Shown here: piece by piece, positions 1 to 10,570 of the stretch
Layout of the letters: each line of letters begins with the position of its first letter
Numbering within the stretch: position 1 is the first letter of the stretch
Notes under the pieces: model-generated
What the model was told of the DNA's origin: nothing
Databases searched by the model: none
Seen by the model: the letters and a program-made list of their open reading frames with translations, nothing else
Made by a program: the position numbers and the translations under genes
Source of the DNA: Torymus aiolomorphi
Taxonomy: Eukaryota > Arthropoda > Insecta > Hymenoptera > Torymidae
Length of the DNA stretch: 64,000 nucleotides
Assembly: GCA_036365515.1 (NCBI GenBank)
Contig: CM070873.1
Location: 226,067,876 to 226,131,875 of the forward strand
Direction: 5' to 3'

Positions 1-332
1 ATGCTAAGTACTTTATGATTCCAAAATAAGCGTGAGAAAGTATCGTTAAGTGGATTAAATGACGCAAATGCGGCATAACAACGGGGACATAATCTACTTA
101 GCACACCATGGTAAACCCGCCTACGCTGACGTTTAATCAATACACATTTTTAGCCGTCCCACTACGAGCCCCCATGAAAGCCCAAACACTCCTGAACAAT
201 ATGAAGGAAAAAAGAATTACCGCAATCACCACTTCTCGACCAATGCGAGTCGTTAACAGAGTGTAAGAAAAGGTTCACGTCACCTGCGCGCGTCGTGAAA
301 TCTTTACGTTGAAGCCGAGCAGACGCTCTGCG

Positions 333-334
<2 letters not shown>
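1..334. other. No gene seen; unassigned DNA
   Basis: Mixed-composition sequence with no recognisable coding motif, repeat or RNA gene. It becomes CpG-rich towards the CT tract that follows. Confidence 0.5.

Positions 335-408
<74 letters not shown>
335..408. repeat. (CT)n microsatellite
   Basis: Nearly pure CT dinucleotide tract of about 74 bp. Frames reading through it give only Ser-Leu or Arg-Glu repeats, which are artefacts. A (GA)n tract lies 300 bp downstream on the same strand, so the two are reverse complements and could pair. Confidence 0.97.
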
Positions 409-410
<2 letters not shown>

Positions 411-709
411 AAAAGCACGCACGCGCACGCACACCCAGACAGATATAGAAGCGAAAACTCGCGGGCCGCGAACGGCGGGCTTTTACGGCTCGATGAAAAT
501 TTATGACCGTTTGACTATCCATCGACTCTATTGCCTCTTCGGACGCTACTGCTGCCGCTGCTGCTGCTGCTGCGCGCGCCGCACGCACGCCAGAGAAAGC
601 TCTTTAATTACGCGCACGCTCACCTTCCCGCGCCTTTATACGCTCGGGCTTTTATCGCCGCGTCCCCGTGGCGCAATATCGCGCTTTACGCGCGCATTTC
701 AAGGGGATT

Positions 710-712
<3 letters not shown>
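409..712. other. CpG-rich unassigned DNA between two purine/pyrimidine tracts
   Basis: GC- and CpG-rich, with a short (CTG)n-like run near 548-575. Open frames exist on both strands because stop codons are rare at this composition. None shows a domain. It could be a promoter or an exon-proximal region, but no core promoter is evident. Confidence 0.4.

Positions 713-796
<84 letters not shown>
713..796. repeat. (GA)n microsatellite
   Basis: About 84 bp of pure AG/GA dinucleotide. It is long enough to bind GAGA-type factors or to form triplex DNA, but no function is shown here. Confidence 0.97.
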
Positions 797-800
<4 letters not shown>

Positions 801-1638
801 GGAGAGGACGAGAGGGTAGAGGTGCGGCGAATCGGCCACCGGCCGCGACCTCGTTGATCTCGCGCGAGTTATACGAGCGGTGTGCGCGCACTGCATGCAC
901 TGTTGCCGCGAGGCCAACATATAGCTGGTTGTAGGCGAGTTAGAAAAGGGGGGAGAAGGAGGAGTGGTAGCGCCAAAACCAGATGGGCCGCGCCGCGCTA
1001 CTTGCGCGCAGCCAGACGCCGAGCGATGATGGAGGAGAGTGGAATGTCACAAGTGATTGTTATCAGGAAGGGGACGGAGGATACCGCGTGGCGGGTTTTT
1101 TTTTTCGTGCGCCGAATTGACGTTTCGTTTTAATCTAATGAAAACGATGTCGAGATACGAGTGAGTTGTTGCCACTGTAAATAACTTGACCCGCAGGTAA
1201 TCGACTAATAAGCCGACGTATATAGTTGAAGTATAGTATAGTATATATAACGTGTGCTTTTTCGTTGTGCTAGAAGAATGAGCCGTTTTTCATGCCTGTT
1301 AGTTGAGTAGAAAATCGTGTATTTTAAGTGTACTTCGAAAAAGCGTAAACTAATATTATTATTTCCCGCTAGAACGGGGAATAAGTGTCCAAGTTGAAAT
1401 CGAATCTAGAAAGGAGCTCAAAGGTAAAAAGAAAGATGAAAATAGGCACGCACAGTGTATTAATTAACAATTGTTAATCATATATTCACCGTAAGGTCTC
1501 ATTCAAAAACTTAAGATAATTATTGTCGACATATAATTCGTAAAAAACCGTAATATTCTACAGTACTGACAGTAAACAGTTACGTAAAATCGTCTTTTTA
1601 ACTCTTCTATTAATTCTCCGCCGCAATCATTCGCCAAG
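797..1638. other. Unassigned DNA 5' of retrotransposon 1
   Basis: CpG-rich to about 1030, then AT-rich. The part nearest 1638 may be the 5' untranslated region of the downstream retrotransposon. I could not find its 5' boundary or a convincing target-site duplication. No host gene is recognisable. Confidence 0.4.
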
Positions 1639-3174
1639 ATGGCGTCGGAAGGCGGGCTGCCTTCCCGAGAGCCTCCTGATAAAAATCTAGAATTAGTGTA
1701 TAAATGCCACCCAAAAAGGAAAGTGTCACTTGTAGTTTGCATATTGTGCGAAAACGTGTACCATAAAAGTGATTATGAAAAGTGTAAAGACAAAAAATAT
1801 ATAAGTAATCTATTAGTGATATATCCAGACCACGTGGAGCTTAATATAACCTTAAAAAATCAAGAAACTAAACTCTGTGAAGCAGCTAAAATATTAATTG
1901 CGCAAATTAAAAGTGAAAAGGAGGAACAAATAAAACATAAAATATTAAATGAAATATCTATTATCTCTGATAGTGTACATAAATCAGTAGATAATGAAAA
2001 ACTACTAAACGTTACGATGCTAACTGAAAATGCTGAACTGGAAAATCAACATCAAATTGAAATTCAACTACTAAGACAATTAAATCAAGAACTAATGGAA
2101 AAAAACGACATATTGAAGCAATTAATAAAAAAGGATAAAAATGACCAGGAGATGGAAATAAAGCAACATAACCAAAAAACATATGCAGAAGTAGCAACTA
2201 ACAAACTAGCAATTAAAAACAAAAGAATACCGAAAATAATTGTGAAAAATCTTAAGGACATTAAAAATCCACATGACTTTAAGAAAAAGGTATGTGACGT
2301 TTTAATAAAAGAAAAAGATATACAGATGAAACAACTAAAAGTAGTGAACGACAATGAAATTGAGATTAAAAGTATGAATGAAAAAAGTGCTAAAGTAACA
2401 ATTGAATTACTCTCAAAAAAACTATCTAACAATTATAAAACATTTATTGAAAAAATTGAATCCCCGAAGATGAAAATAGTTGGTGTAGACAACTATACTA
2501 ATATGAATATAGAAGAGCTGGAAGAGGACTTAAATAAAAGAAATTTTATTGGATATCAAGATAAGTGTAAGATACTAAATATAGACAAAAATAAGATTAC
2601 AAACAAGACAACCATAATAATTGAAGTTCCAAGAGACCTATATAAACATATTAGTGACAATCAAAATAGAATCTTCATTGGATATCAAAGCTGTAAGGTA
2701 TGGGATTTAATAAACATCAAGCCCTGTTTAAATGGAAGATTTGGACATAACACATTGAAATGCAAAAACACTCTATGCTGCTTAAAATGTGCAGGTCCGC
2801 ATAAGACTTTGCAATGTGATAATAACCCATCCAATATTACATGTGTCAATTGTTTTTACAGCAACTCGAAATATAACACAAATTTCGAGGTTAAACATGT
2901 GGCCAATGACACAGAGAAATGTACAATATTTAAGAATAAGCTCAATAGATATATAGATATGACTGATTATCCGATAAGACCTACTATACCAAGATACTTA
3001 GGTAAAGTAGGAAACAGCAATCAAGCCACTATGATGACCAGCTCGACTAGCGCAACCATGCTGACTTCGCCGTCTAGAGACAACTGGACTAGTGCAACTT
3101 TGCTGACTTCGCCGTTTAGAGCCAGCACCGCATCTCTAACACATACGACACCAAGGAAACAGCAAACTACATAA
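1639..3174 (+). CDS. Retrotransposon ORF1: gag-like RNA-binding protein
   Basis: Intact 511-residue frame. The ATG at 1639 sits in a favourable context (CCAAGATGG). Residues 23-49 have Cys/His spacing suggestive of an N-terminal zinc finger (C23, C34, C37, H42, C49). Residues about 134-174 are a charged, leucine-bearing stretch likely to form a coiled coil. Residues about 197-265 have an RRM-like alternating pattern. Residues about 361-435 hold three zinc knuckles. The first is degenerate (second Cys replaced by Gly). The second is CX2CX3HX4C. The third begins CVNC and ends with H and C. The Ser/Thr-rich C-terminus contains a repeated SATxLTSPxR unit. ORF1 proteins of this kind bind element RNA and form the ribonucleoprotein. 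The stop codon overlaps the ORF2 start in TAATG (3172-3176). Confidence 0.9.
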   Translation: MASEGGLPSREPPDKNLELVYKCHPKRKVSLVVCILCENVYHKSDYEKCKDKKYISNLLVIYPDHVELNITLKNQETKLCEAAKILIAQIKSEKEEQIKHKILNEISIISDSVHKSVDNEKLLNVTMLTENAELENQHQIEIQLLRQLNQELMEKNDILKQLIKKDKNDQEMEIKQHNQKTYAEVATNKLAIKNKRIPKIIVKNLKDIKNPHDFKKKVCDVLIKEKDIQMKQLKVVNDNEIEIKSMNEKSAKVTIELLSKKLSNNYKTFIEKIESPKMKIVGVDNYTNMNIEELEEDLNKRNFIGYQDKCKILNIDKNKITNKTTIIIEVPRDLYKHISDNQNRIFIGYQSCKVWDLINIKPCLNGRFGHNTLKCKNTLCCLKCAGPHKTLQCDNNPSNITCVNCFYSNSKYNTNFEVKHVANDTEKCTIFKNKLNRYIDMTDYPIRPTIPRYLGKVGNSNQATMMTSSTSATMLTSPSRDNWTSATLLTSPFRASTASLTHTTPRKQQTT

Positions 3175-6032
3175 TGGAGCAACACGTCGATCTCATTGAA
3201 TAATTGCAAAAAGAAGTAATACAAGAAGAAACGTCATTTCTTAATCTTAAAACTCTCAATAAAAATATAAATAAAAAAGATAGTTTGATATTACAGGTCA
3301 ATATTAGAAGTCTAAATCACAATTATACGAAATTGAATATTCTTATTAAGAGCTTGAAGATCAAACCATATATAATTGTATGTACAGAAACATGGAATTT
3401 ACCCAATCCTCACTTTTTTGCAATACAGGGATATAAATTGTACTACAATAACGGTAACTTAAATCAAAATGATGGTGTCGTTGTATATATAAAAGATTGT
3501 GTATCAGAAATTACTGAAATAATCGAAATTGGTAGACTCAAAGTATTAAACTCACGAATAAGTCTAAATAACAACAGTAATCTTGAAATTTCCGCATTAT
3601 ATCGATGCCATGATTTACCGCGCCTTGAATTTATTTTGAATGTAAAATCATTTATCAATAGCAAAAGAAATATAAAAAACCACCTGATTATTGGGGATTT
3701 TAACATCGATATTATGAAAGATGATGAATATAGCTTAGAATTATTAGACAATATGATGGAAAAGGGTTTCTTCCCGGGTTTTATACATACAACTAGACCA
3801 AATGATAGTGGCGGAAGCGGTACATGCATTGACAACATGTATATAAAAGCTACATCTATAGACACTAAAACTTTTAAACTCTCGATTCCTTTTACTGATC
3901 ATTATCCACCTTTCTTGAAACTGAATAAGCCACCAAAATTAAAACAAGAAAATATCCAGTATCACTATAATTACTATAAACTTTCAAGTATAGCCATTAC
4001 AAAAAATTGGAATGTTATAGAGGCAATGCATGATCCCGATGAAGCTACCGCATTCTTGATAACTGAAATACAAGACTGTTTAGAAAAGTCTAAAGAAGCG
4101 CATAAAACAAAAAATAACAAGAGATATCCAAGGAAGGATTGGATATCTAAAGCAATAATGATCTCGTGTGAAAAGAAAGAACAACTATATATTAAAATGC
4201 GCAATGAACCAAATAATAATCTAATAAAATTAGAATATAAGAATTACACAAAGAGGCTAGACAAAGTTATTAAAGAGGCAAAAATAAAACATGAAAGAAA
4301 TTTAATTAAGAACAATATCAATAATACCAAGCAACTTTGGAAATACATAAACAAAAAAATGGGAACCAACTTGAAAAAGAATAACACAATAAATAAGATC
4401 ATTTTAAATAACAATTGCACAATAGAGGATCAGACGCAAATTGCCAATCATATGAATTCGTACTTTTGTAGAATTGAAAAAGATCTAACTAACACCATTG
4501 TAAAACCCCAGGGTAAGCATTTACAATTACCAGCAATGAACATGAATACAATTTACATTAAACCGACTAATAACGAGGAAATTCTTCAAATAATTGATAA
4601 TATGAAAATAAAAAATGGTGGGGTAGATAACATTACTACCAAAACACTAAAAATACTATCATATCAAATTGTTAATGCACTAACACATATCTTTAATCTT
4701 TGTATTGAAAAATCAACATGGCCTCAAGCGCTTAAAACAGCTGAGGTAGTTCCTATTTTTAAATCGGGTAGTAAAATGGATACATCAAACTATAGACCGA
4801 TATCTCTAATTTCTAACGTAGCAAAGATATTTGAAAAAATTGTATATGTTCGTTTACAATCATTTTTGGACAATAATAATTTGTTAGCGCAGAATCAATT
4901 TGGATTTATAAAAAGAAAGGTACCAAAGATGCTCTTAGTTACTTAATGAACATAATCTATAAGAAATTAGACAAAAGTAAACCAATAGCTATTGCATTTT
5001 TAGATCTAGCAAAAGCTTTTGATACTGTCAACCATGCTATTCTTTTAGACAAATTATATAATTATGGAATAAGAGGTAAAGCGCATGCACTTATATCTAA
5101 CTATCTTAGTAACAGAAAACAAAAAGTAAGAATAGGACCAACTGAAAGCTATTATGAAACGATAACTACAGGTGTGCCGCAAGGTACTATACTAGGGCCA
5201 CTCTTATTCATAATTTACGTAAACGATTTACTAACAAACAGAACAGATAGTACCATCTCATATGCGGATGATACAGCTATTATTTCAACAGATGATAACT
5301 GGGAGAAAGTTGAAAATAAAATGAACAAGTACTTAGAAGATATAAATATCTGGCTAGCACTTAACAAACTATCATATAAAGAAAACTGTGTACATAACTT
5401 TTGGTAACTATTGTGATAGTGTTCCCGAAGATATGAACATACGCATACAGGATACTAAATTGAGCAGGGTAGAATACTGTAAATATCTAGGTATAATTAT
5501 TGATTATAGGCTAAAGTGGGATAAACTTGAATATATAATAAAAAAAACTAAATATATAATATATATACTGTACAAGTTATCAACATATATGCAATCTGAC
5601 ACACTTAAGATAATATATTATGCATTTTTTCATAGTGTCATTAGCTATGGAAATATTGCATGGGGTGGTGCATATAAAAACAACTTAAAATTACTACAAA
5701 ACATCCGAAATAGGATTTTAAAAATTATAAACAAAAATATTTTCAATCGAGACAACCCCTTGAATCTAAAACAAATTTTTGCTTACGAATGTGTAACGTA
5801 TCATTATAATGAACTTAGGAAGTTATACTTAACATCGACTAGCAAAACTAGAAATAAACTTATAATACCACCAAAGTGTTCGAAAACTGTTAGTGATAAA
5901 GATAACTATGTCAGAGCGATACCAGTATTTAATTGTCTTCCGAAATCTAATCCAAATCTTAAAGTTCTAGATATCGCAAAAAATTATAATAAGAAAAAGC
6001 TAAAAATTTGGATTGGTACTAATATATTCTAG
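3174..6032 (+). pseudogene. Retrotransposon ORF2: endonuclease-reverse transcriptase, broken
   Basis: Start assigned to the ATG at 3174-3176, which overlaps the ORF1 stop. This frame meets TAA at 3201-3203 (codon 10) and then stays open into the endonuclease. Endonuclease landmarks are VNIRSLN near 3297, CTETWN near 3381, IGDFNID near 3693 and a TDH-type motif near 3894. RT landmarks are YRPISLIS near 4792, FLDLAKAFDTVNH near 4996, GVPQG at 5171-5185 and the catalytic YADD at 5261-5272. Frameshifts lie near 4905-4922, in an A-rich run before GTKDAL, and near 5371-5385, before KTVYITFG. The C-terminal part (5388-6032) matches the usual region after the RT. It would nick target DNA and copy its RNA by target-primed reverse transcription. 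This copy cannot make a full protein. Confidence 0.92.
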
Positions 6033-6275
6033 AATTTAAAAAAAAAAAAATAGTAGTATGGATGAGATAATCAATGTGGACAAAATATATTATTTATAGT
6101 GGAATCTTTGATTCCATGCCTAGTTTATTAGTTACTTAAGTTTTTTTAGTTTTAAGTACACCGGACCTATGTACAGGTAGCTATGTCTACCTCTATAGGA
6201 TGTTTGCTGCTCCAGACATGTAACTATGTCCTGAAGTAAGCAATAACATGTAATACAACATGTACTACTCTGGTT

Positions 6276-6296
6276 TAAATAAATAAATAAATAAAT
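6276..6296 (+). repeat. TAAA-repeat 3' tail of retrotransposon 1
   Basis: Five tandem TAAA units end the element, as is common for Jockey/CR1-type LINEs, where the RT primes on a short 3' repeat. Retrotransposon 2 carries the same kind of tail. Confidence 0.9.
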
Positions 6297-8801
6297 CTTT
6301 TTTTATTCTTCTCTTACCTCTTTTTTCTGAGTTTCTGAACCCGGAGAAATACATTAATTTTTCCATCTACATTGTCTCCTGTTTCCGGTTTTATTATAAT
6401 ATTGCTACAGTTCACAAAAAATAATTAGTAACGATTTAGTATAAAAGTTAATAATTTTTTAAGAATAATGGCTCTAGAAAAACTTCGAATCTCAAGTTTT
6501 AACAGATTACCACCTGTACCATTAGACATTGACAAATGATGCAATAACGATTGATGCCAGAAACTTTGAAAGAACGATCCTATATACTGGCACCGTAAAA
6601 ACACTGCGCACCTCGCGAGAGATTAAAAAACTTGGGTACCAATTAGCCGTCGCAATGACACCCTCGCGTCGTTGCCGTTCATCACGTTCGCGCGGCGACG
6701 CGACAATACAACGCGGCAAAGAAAAAAAGAGAAGAAGAACGCACCGCGCACACGTGAAAAGAAACATCTTTGCCTACACTGCGCTGGCGGCGTCGACGAC
6801 GGTGGCGGCGGCGTCAATGAAAAACGAGGAAATTGCGCGTAATAGGAAACGCCCTCGTAAAAGAAAGAAAGCGAGAGGAAGCAATGCGTGCCCTTTAGTC
6901 GCTTCCTTTTGCTCCCCCTCTTTTCGCCAACACAGCTCGTGCGCTTAAAAAAGGCGTAAGTATAAAGCAGGCTGTTACGTAATACAAACAAGTGCATAAA
7001 AGTTTTTTCATTTTCCTAGAATTGCTAGCCGACGATGCGGCTATGAGCGCGTGCACGATCCTAAAAGCGTTTAGGCGCCGGCTATCGCGTCGAGGAGTTA
7101 CGATAAAAGATGTATACGAAAGGCGGGTGAACGAGATAACAATGCGTTAATGAGAAAAGAAGTAAGAAGTTTTTGCCGAAATATGGAGAGGAGGATGGTT
7201 GGATGCATTATTCATCAATAATAATGGATAACAGAATGTAATGAATCTAGAGGTAGTGCGTTATGAATTTTTCTTGAGAGTAGCGCCAAATGATTAAAAA
7301 GATTGTATTTCGTGATTTTATTACCAACTAAAGATTGAATATTATATTTAGGATATTGAATATGAGTAAATGAAAAATAAAGCGATTACGAGGCAAATAA
7401 CTGAAAGTTACAGCTCGTATATTGTTTAAAGTTATCTACAATTTTCTGAAAACAGTTGATTTTGCATAAACTCCGCTCTTAATCCGCGACAGAAACATTG
7501 CAATCTCAACGGTAAATGGAATAAACAAGACTAGAAATCCAAAATTTATGCGCGGCAGAAGGAACAAAGAGCCCCGCGCGCAGGATAAGGACGAAACTTA
7601 CGCATGGAAGTTTAGCGCGCGCGTGGATGGGCGGGCACGCGAAAGTGAGAATAAGAGAGGCTGCTCTACTCGCGCCCAGAGTAAACCTTATCGTTCTCGG
7701 GTCTCGCGTGGGGCAAATAGCCGCCGAGCCTGTGCTTTACGATGGCCATATCTCGCCGGCGCGCGCGCAGCAACTTTTCGCAGCGAGGCTATATACGCAC
7801 TGGCCGCCCCGGAAAACTAATCGAGCCGAAGAATCTCCCGAGCTTGGGCTATAGCTCATCGGCTCATAATGACAAGTCGCACAAAGCGCTGTACGGTACC
7901 ACCAGAAAATAGCGCTCGGACGTTCTCGATCATCGAAAGTGCTATGAGTTTTGGGAGAGAATGTTTGTGATCCCGCGTTTTTGGAAAGACGAAAATTATA
8001 GTTTTGAGGTGTTTCGAATTATTCAACAGCGGAAAAAGTTTTTGCATCGATGCTGCAAAATGGAGTAAACAATCTTGTACGTCATTACTCTATGTTAATT
8101 TTACGGAATATTTCAATTAAATAGATGAAGTAGATTATTGTAAACAACAATAACTTTATTCAAAATAAATTTTTCGAAAGTAAGTAGAAAAATGTCAACG
8201 ATGTTTCGTTATTTTTGCCAAACGGTATTCCGAGATGAAATTAAACTTGATCCGTGGCTGCAAATCTTCCGTTGCCGAAGCGCGGAAAAACACAGATTAC
8301 ACGGTGCGTAAAACAATCGTTCCTCGGTCATTCCTCTCGTTTGAAAAAAGCTCGACCGCAACTCTCGCGTATGCGTCCTTTTCCGCGAGGGAGCGAGCGG
8401 TAACAGCCGCTCCGCGGTTACGATGCGATGACCCAGAAAGATATAATCGGGTCTGCTTTCTCCCACTCCTTCGCTACACCCACGCCGATATTGGAAACTG
8501 CGATTTTCACTGTCGGCTGAATTCACGTCGGCGGTGGCGACGGTCGCTTCGATTATCCATTGTTTGGGACCCTCGCCGAGGCTCGCGATCCGGTATATAT
8601 ATATATAGGGGGTGAGTCGTCGTCATCGTTGTAGTAGTAGCCCGCGTCGAGATAAAAATATTGCCGGCATTTTTTGGCCGTCCAGCCAAGAGGTATAGGT
8701 ATATACGTTACGAGCGTTGCGGATACGCGACTTTTGGCTCTTTACCGCTTTAAATTACTCTTCGCCCAAGGCTCCAGCTCCTGTGCAATTTAGATAAACG
8801 A
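6297..8801. other. Unassigned region with CpG-rich patches
   Basis: AT-rich to 6520, then CpG-rich at about 6600-6950 and 7540-7860. Long frames run on both strands in these patches but have low-complexity Arg/Ser/Ala composition and no domain. A TATATATATATA run followed by purine-rich sequence at about 8593-8610 looks like a TATA element, but nothing downstream supports a gene. A host regulatory region or small exons are possible. Confidence 0.35.
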
Positions 8802-8841
8802 TCTCTCTCTCTCTCCCCCCTCTCTCTCTCTCTCTCTCTCC
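8802..8841. repeat. (CT)n microsatellite, interrupted
   Basis: CT dinucleotides broken by a run of C at about 8815-8820. About 40 bp. Confidence 0.93.
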
Positions 8842-9151
8842 TTTGCTCTCTTGTCGTCGTTCGCGCGCACTCGCGTGTACATGAGAGAAAGTGGGAGAAG
8901 CACTATGATCGGAACGGACTTGCGCTCGCGATCTCATTCCCGTATCGTTCGAACCTTTCCTTTGACTCGCTTCGCTTGACGAGTTTTCTCACTCCTCACG
9001 TCCGTTTCTCCAAAAACAATTTGCGATAAAGCTCTCGTGTTTTCGACGTTGGGTCGTTGAAAGTGCGTAAACGATTTTACTTACAAGGAGAGTGCACACC
9101 CTTCGGAAAACGGATTTTAATTGGGCTTTGAAAGTTGATTTCTGGTTTCTA
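8842..9151. other. No feature seen
   Basis: Moderately GC-rich sequence with no repeat, RNA or coding signal recognised. A GTTCGAACC block near 8947 resembles a B-box, but there is no tRNA fold around it. Confidence 0.4.
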
Positions 9152-9300
9152 ACTGCGCCCCCCAGCGTGCCTTCGGCACGCCATCCCCCCCGCCCTCACA
9201 CATACCTGCTCCTGGCTTCGCTCGTCGCCCCCCCCCCTTCCCTATGTAAAAACTTCGTTTTTACATAATAGGCACGACCGCAATGCTCAGAAGAACCTTA
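9152..9300. repeat. GC-rich hairpin module, copy 1
   Basis: A chain of small perfect or near-perfect palindromes. They include GCGTGCCTTCGGCACGC near 9165, a TTCG-centred GCTTCGCTCGTCGCC segment near 9217, and ATGTAAAAAC-TTC-GTTTTTACAT at 9244-9266. Poly-C runs separate them. The same order of hairpins, with the last one and the following 35 bp almost unchanged, recurs at 28782-28938. A reduced version occurs at 45279-45320. The origin is unknown; a terminal or subterminal structure of a mobile element is possible. Confidence 0.8.
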
Positions 9301-9670
9301 TACTTTTGTTATTGCAAAAATTGTAATACTTTATTTATCGTTTTTATCATTTAAAATAAACATAAATACATCTGCAGTAGAATTTAAATAATAGTTATCC
9401 ATTTACTTTTACACATTTATTTCTTCTTTTTTGTAGAAGGTTTGCGTTTTAATTCTACATGTATAAAAATATTTAGATAACTTTTTAAATAGCCTATGAT
9501 GTATATAAATTTATTAAGTATTAATTTATATGATTAAAGCGCGCATGGGAATATTGAATATAAATACCATGATTGCAGTTATATTTAAAATTAAAAACAT
9601 AGTTTTCATAATTTCTATTATAATTATAATAATTGGTTTTTTATTTTTATTTATGAAAATGTAGTATGAA
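9301..9670. other. AT-rich unassigned DNA
   Basis: Very AT-rich, with no coding or repeat signal beyond simple A/T runs. Confidence 0.4.
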
Positions 9671-9810
9671 ATAGTATATTACGATACGTGGGCCGGAAAT
9701 TGGATTTCCGGGCCGTGCGTGGTATGACGCCCGAGGCGAAGCCAATTGATGGTCTCTGTCATAACGCACGACCAGGGCATCCAATTTCCGGTCCAAGTAT
9801 TGTATACTAT
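9671..9810. repeat. Long imperfect hairpin
   Basis: The left arm (9671-9705) and right arm (9779-9810) are inverted copies centred on GGCCGGAAATTGGAT / ATCCAATTTCCGGTCC. An inner pair (GCGTGGTATGAC / GTCATAACGC) extends the stem. The loop contains CCGAGGCGAAGCC, also found in the hairpin loop at 10066-10078, and CCAATTGATGGTCTCTGTCA, nearly identical to part of the large dispersed repeat near 11834. The hairpin directly abuts the TIR element that follows. Confidence 0.85.
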
Positions 9811-10038
9811 TTTTCTTACTCCCCGGCCGAAAGTACGTTCTGTAATTGTTAAATAATTGATAAAATTGCGTTGTCGTCTGCTAGCTGCGTTTGAGTGTTA
9901 GTTTTTCTTTCGGCCCGCTCGATAGTAGTGCCTCTGTCGGCCGCTTTGGGTAGCTCGGTCGATATTACCGACTGTTTTTTCTTTCGGCCCGGCGTAGAGA
10001 GCTGGTTTTTTGGGCTACTTTCACTATTGTACAGATGG

Positions 10039-10108
10039 TCTGATGCCCGCCCGACATTTGCAAGACCGAGGCGAAGCCGAGGTTTTGCTGGTCGGGGCGG
10101 GCATCAGA
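10039..10108. repeat. Hairpin within the TIR element
   Basis: TCTGATGCCCGCCCGAC at 10039-10055 pairs with GTCGGGGCGGGCATCAGA at 10091-10108. An inner CAAGACC/GGTTTTG stem surrounds the loop motif GAGGCGAAGCC. Confidence 0.85.
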
Positions 10109-10133
10109 AACACATTCATTAAAAAAAGACAAC

Positions 10134-10240
10134 ACCACTTTTTATTTCAACTAACTCTTTTTTCTCGTCACACGTGCACTTTCCTCTGTCTATTTCGTAC
10201 GTGTCTAACCTTCACACCCCACAAACATATTTTCCTCGGA
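10134..10240. repeat. Direct repeat, unit 1
   Basis: About 107 bp, beginning ACCACTTTTTATTTCAACTA and ending TTTCCTCGGA. It is repeated at 10335-10439 with a handful of substitutions and small indels. The spacer is about 95 bp. Confidence 0.92.
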
Positions 10241-10334
10241 CGCTCCCATCCATACGTTTACTTAATTGTTTCTACACGACTCGAAAGTACGTGTAGAAAA
10301 CAAGAGGGAAAAACAATAACCACGATCAAACAAA

Positions 10335-10439
10335 ACCACTTTTTATTTCAACTAACTTTTTTCTCGTCACCCGTGCACTTTCCTCTGTTTATTTCGTACG
10401 TATCTAACCTTCACACCGCACAAACATCTTTCCTCGGAC
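10335..10439. repeat. Direct repeat, unit 2
   Basis: Second copy of the 10134-10240 unit, same orientation, ending TTTCCTCGGA. Confidence 0.92.
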
Positions 10440-10530
10440 ATGCGCGCGGGCGCTGAAGCGCCGCGAGTCAGGAAATTTCGGCAGCCAATCAGAGCGCGCG
10501 GTTGGTCTAAAATAGGATGCGAAAGTTTCT

Positions 10531-10570
10531 CTTTCGGCCCGGAGATGCGGGCCGAAAGTACGTACTTTCG
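10531..10570. repeat. Compound palindrome
   Basis: CTTTCGGCCCG, a 6-base loop and CGGGCCGAAAG form an 11-bp perfect stem. This overlaps CGAAAGTACGTACTTTCG at 10553-10570, a perfect 18-bp palindrome. It lies just inside the right end of the TIR element and may be a protein-binding or cleavage site. Confidence 0.85.

Larger units (their letters stand above)
1639..6296 (+). mobile_element. Non-LTR retrotransposon 1 (Jockey/CR1-type), nearly full length
   Basis: Two-ORF LINE. ORF1 is a gag-like zinc-knuckle protein. ORF2 has an APE-type endonuclease followed by a reverse transcriptase. There is no RNase H, and the 3' end is a TAAA-repeat tail at 6276-6296. The 3' UTR (6033-6275) contains short inverted repeats such as GGTAGCTATGTCTACC near 6176. 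Organisation and tail fit the Jockey/CR1 side of the LINE tree; the exact clade is not resolved. The 5' limit given is the ORF1 start, because the true element start upstream could not be seen. ORF1 is open, while ORF2 carries one nonsense codon and two frameshifts, so this copy is recent but not autonomous. Confidence 0.93.

Noticed and set aside
309..934. Several overlapping open frames through the CT and GA tracts
   Set aside because: Length comes from the dinucleotide repeats, giving Ser-Leu and Arg-Glu strings; no domain on either side.
6522..6997. Basic open frames on both strands at 6.5-7.0 kb
   Set aside because: Lys/Arg/Ser-rich and overlapping on opposite strands, in CpG-rich sequence; no domain.
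8590..8612. TATA-box-like run as a gene promoter
   Set aside because: An AT dinucleotide run with no downstream coding or initiator support.
8940..8965. B-box-like GTTCGAACC suggesting a tRNA
   Set aside because: No A-box at the right distance and no cloverleaf can be drawn.
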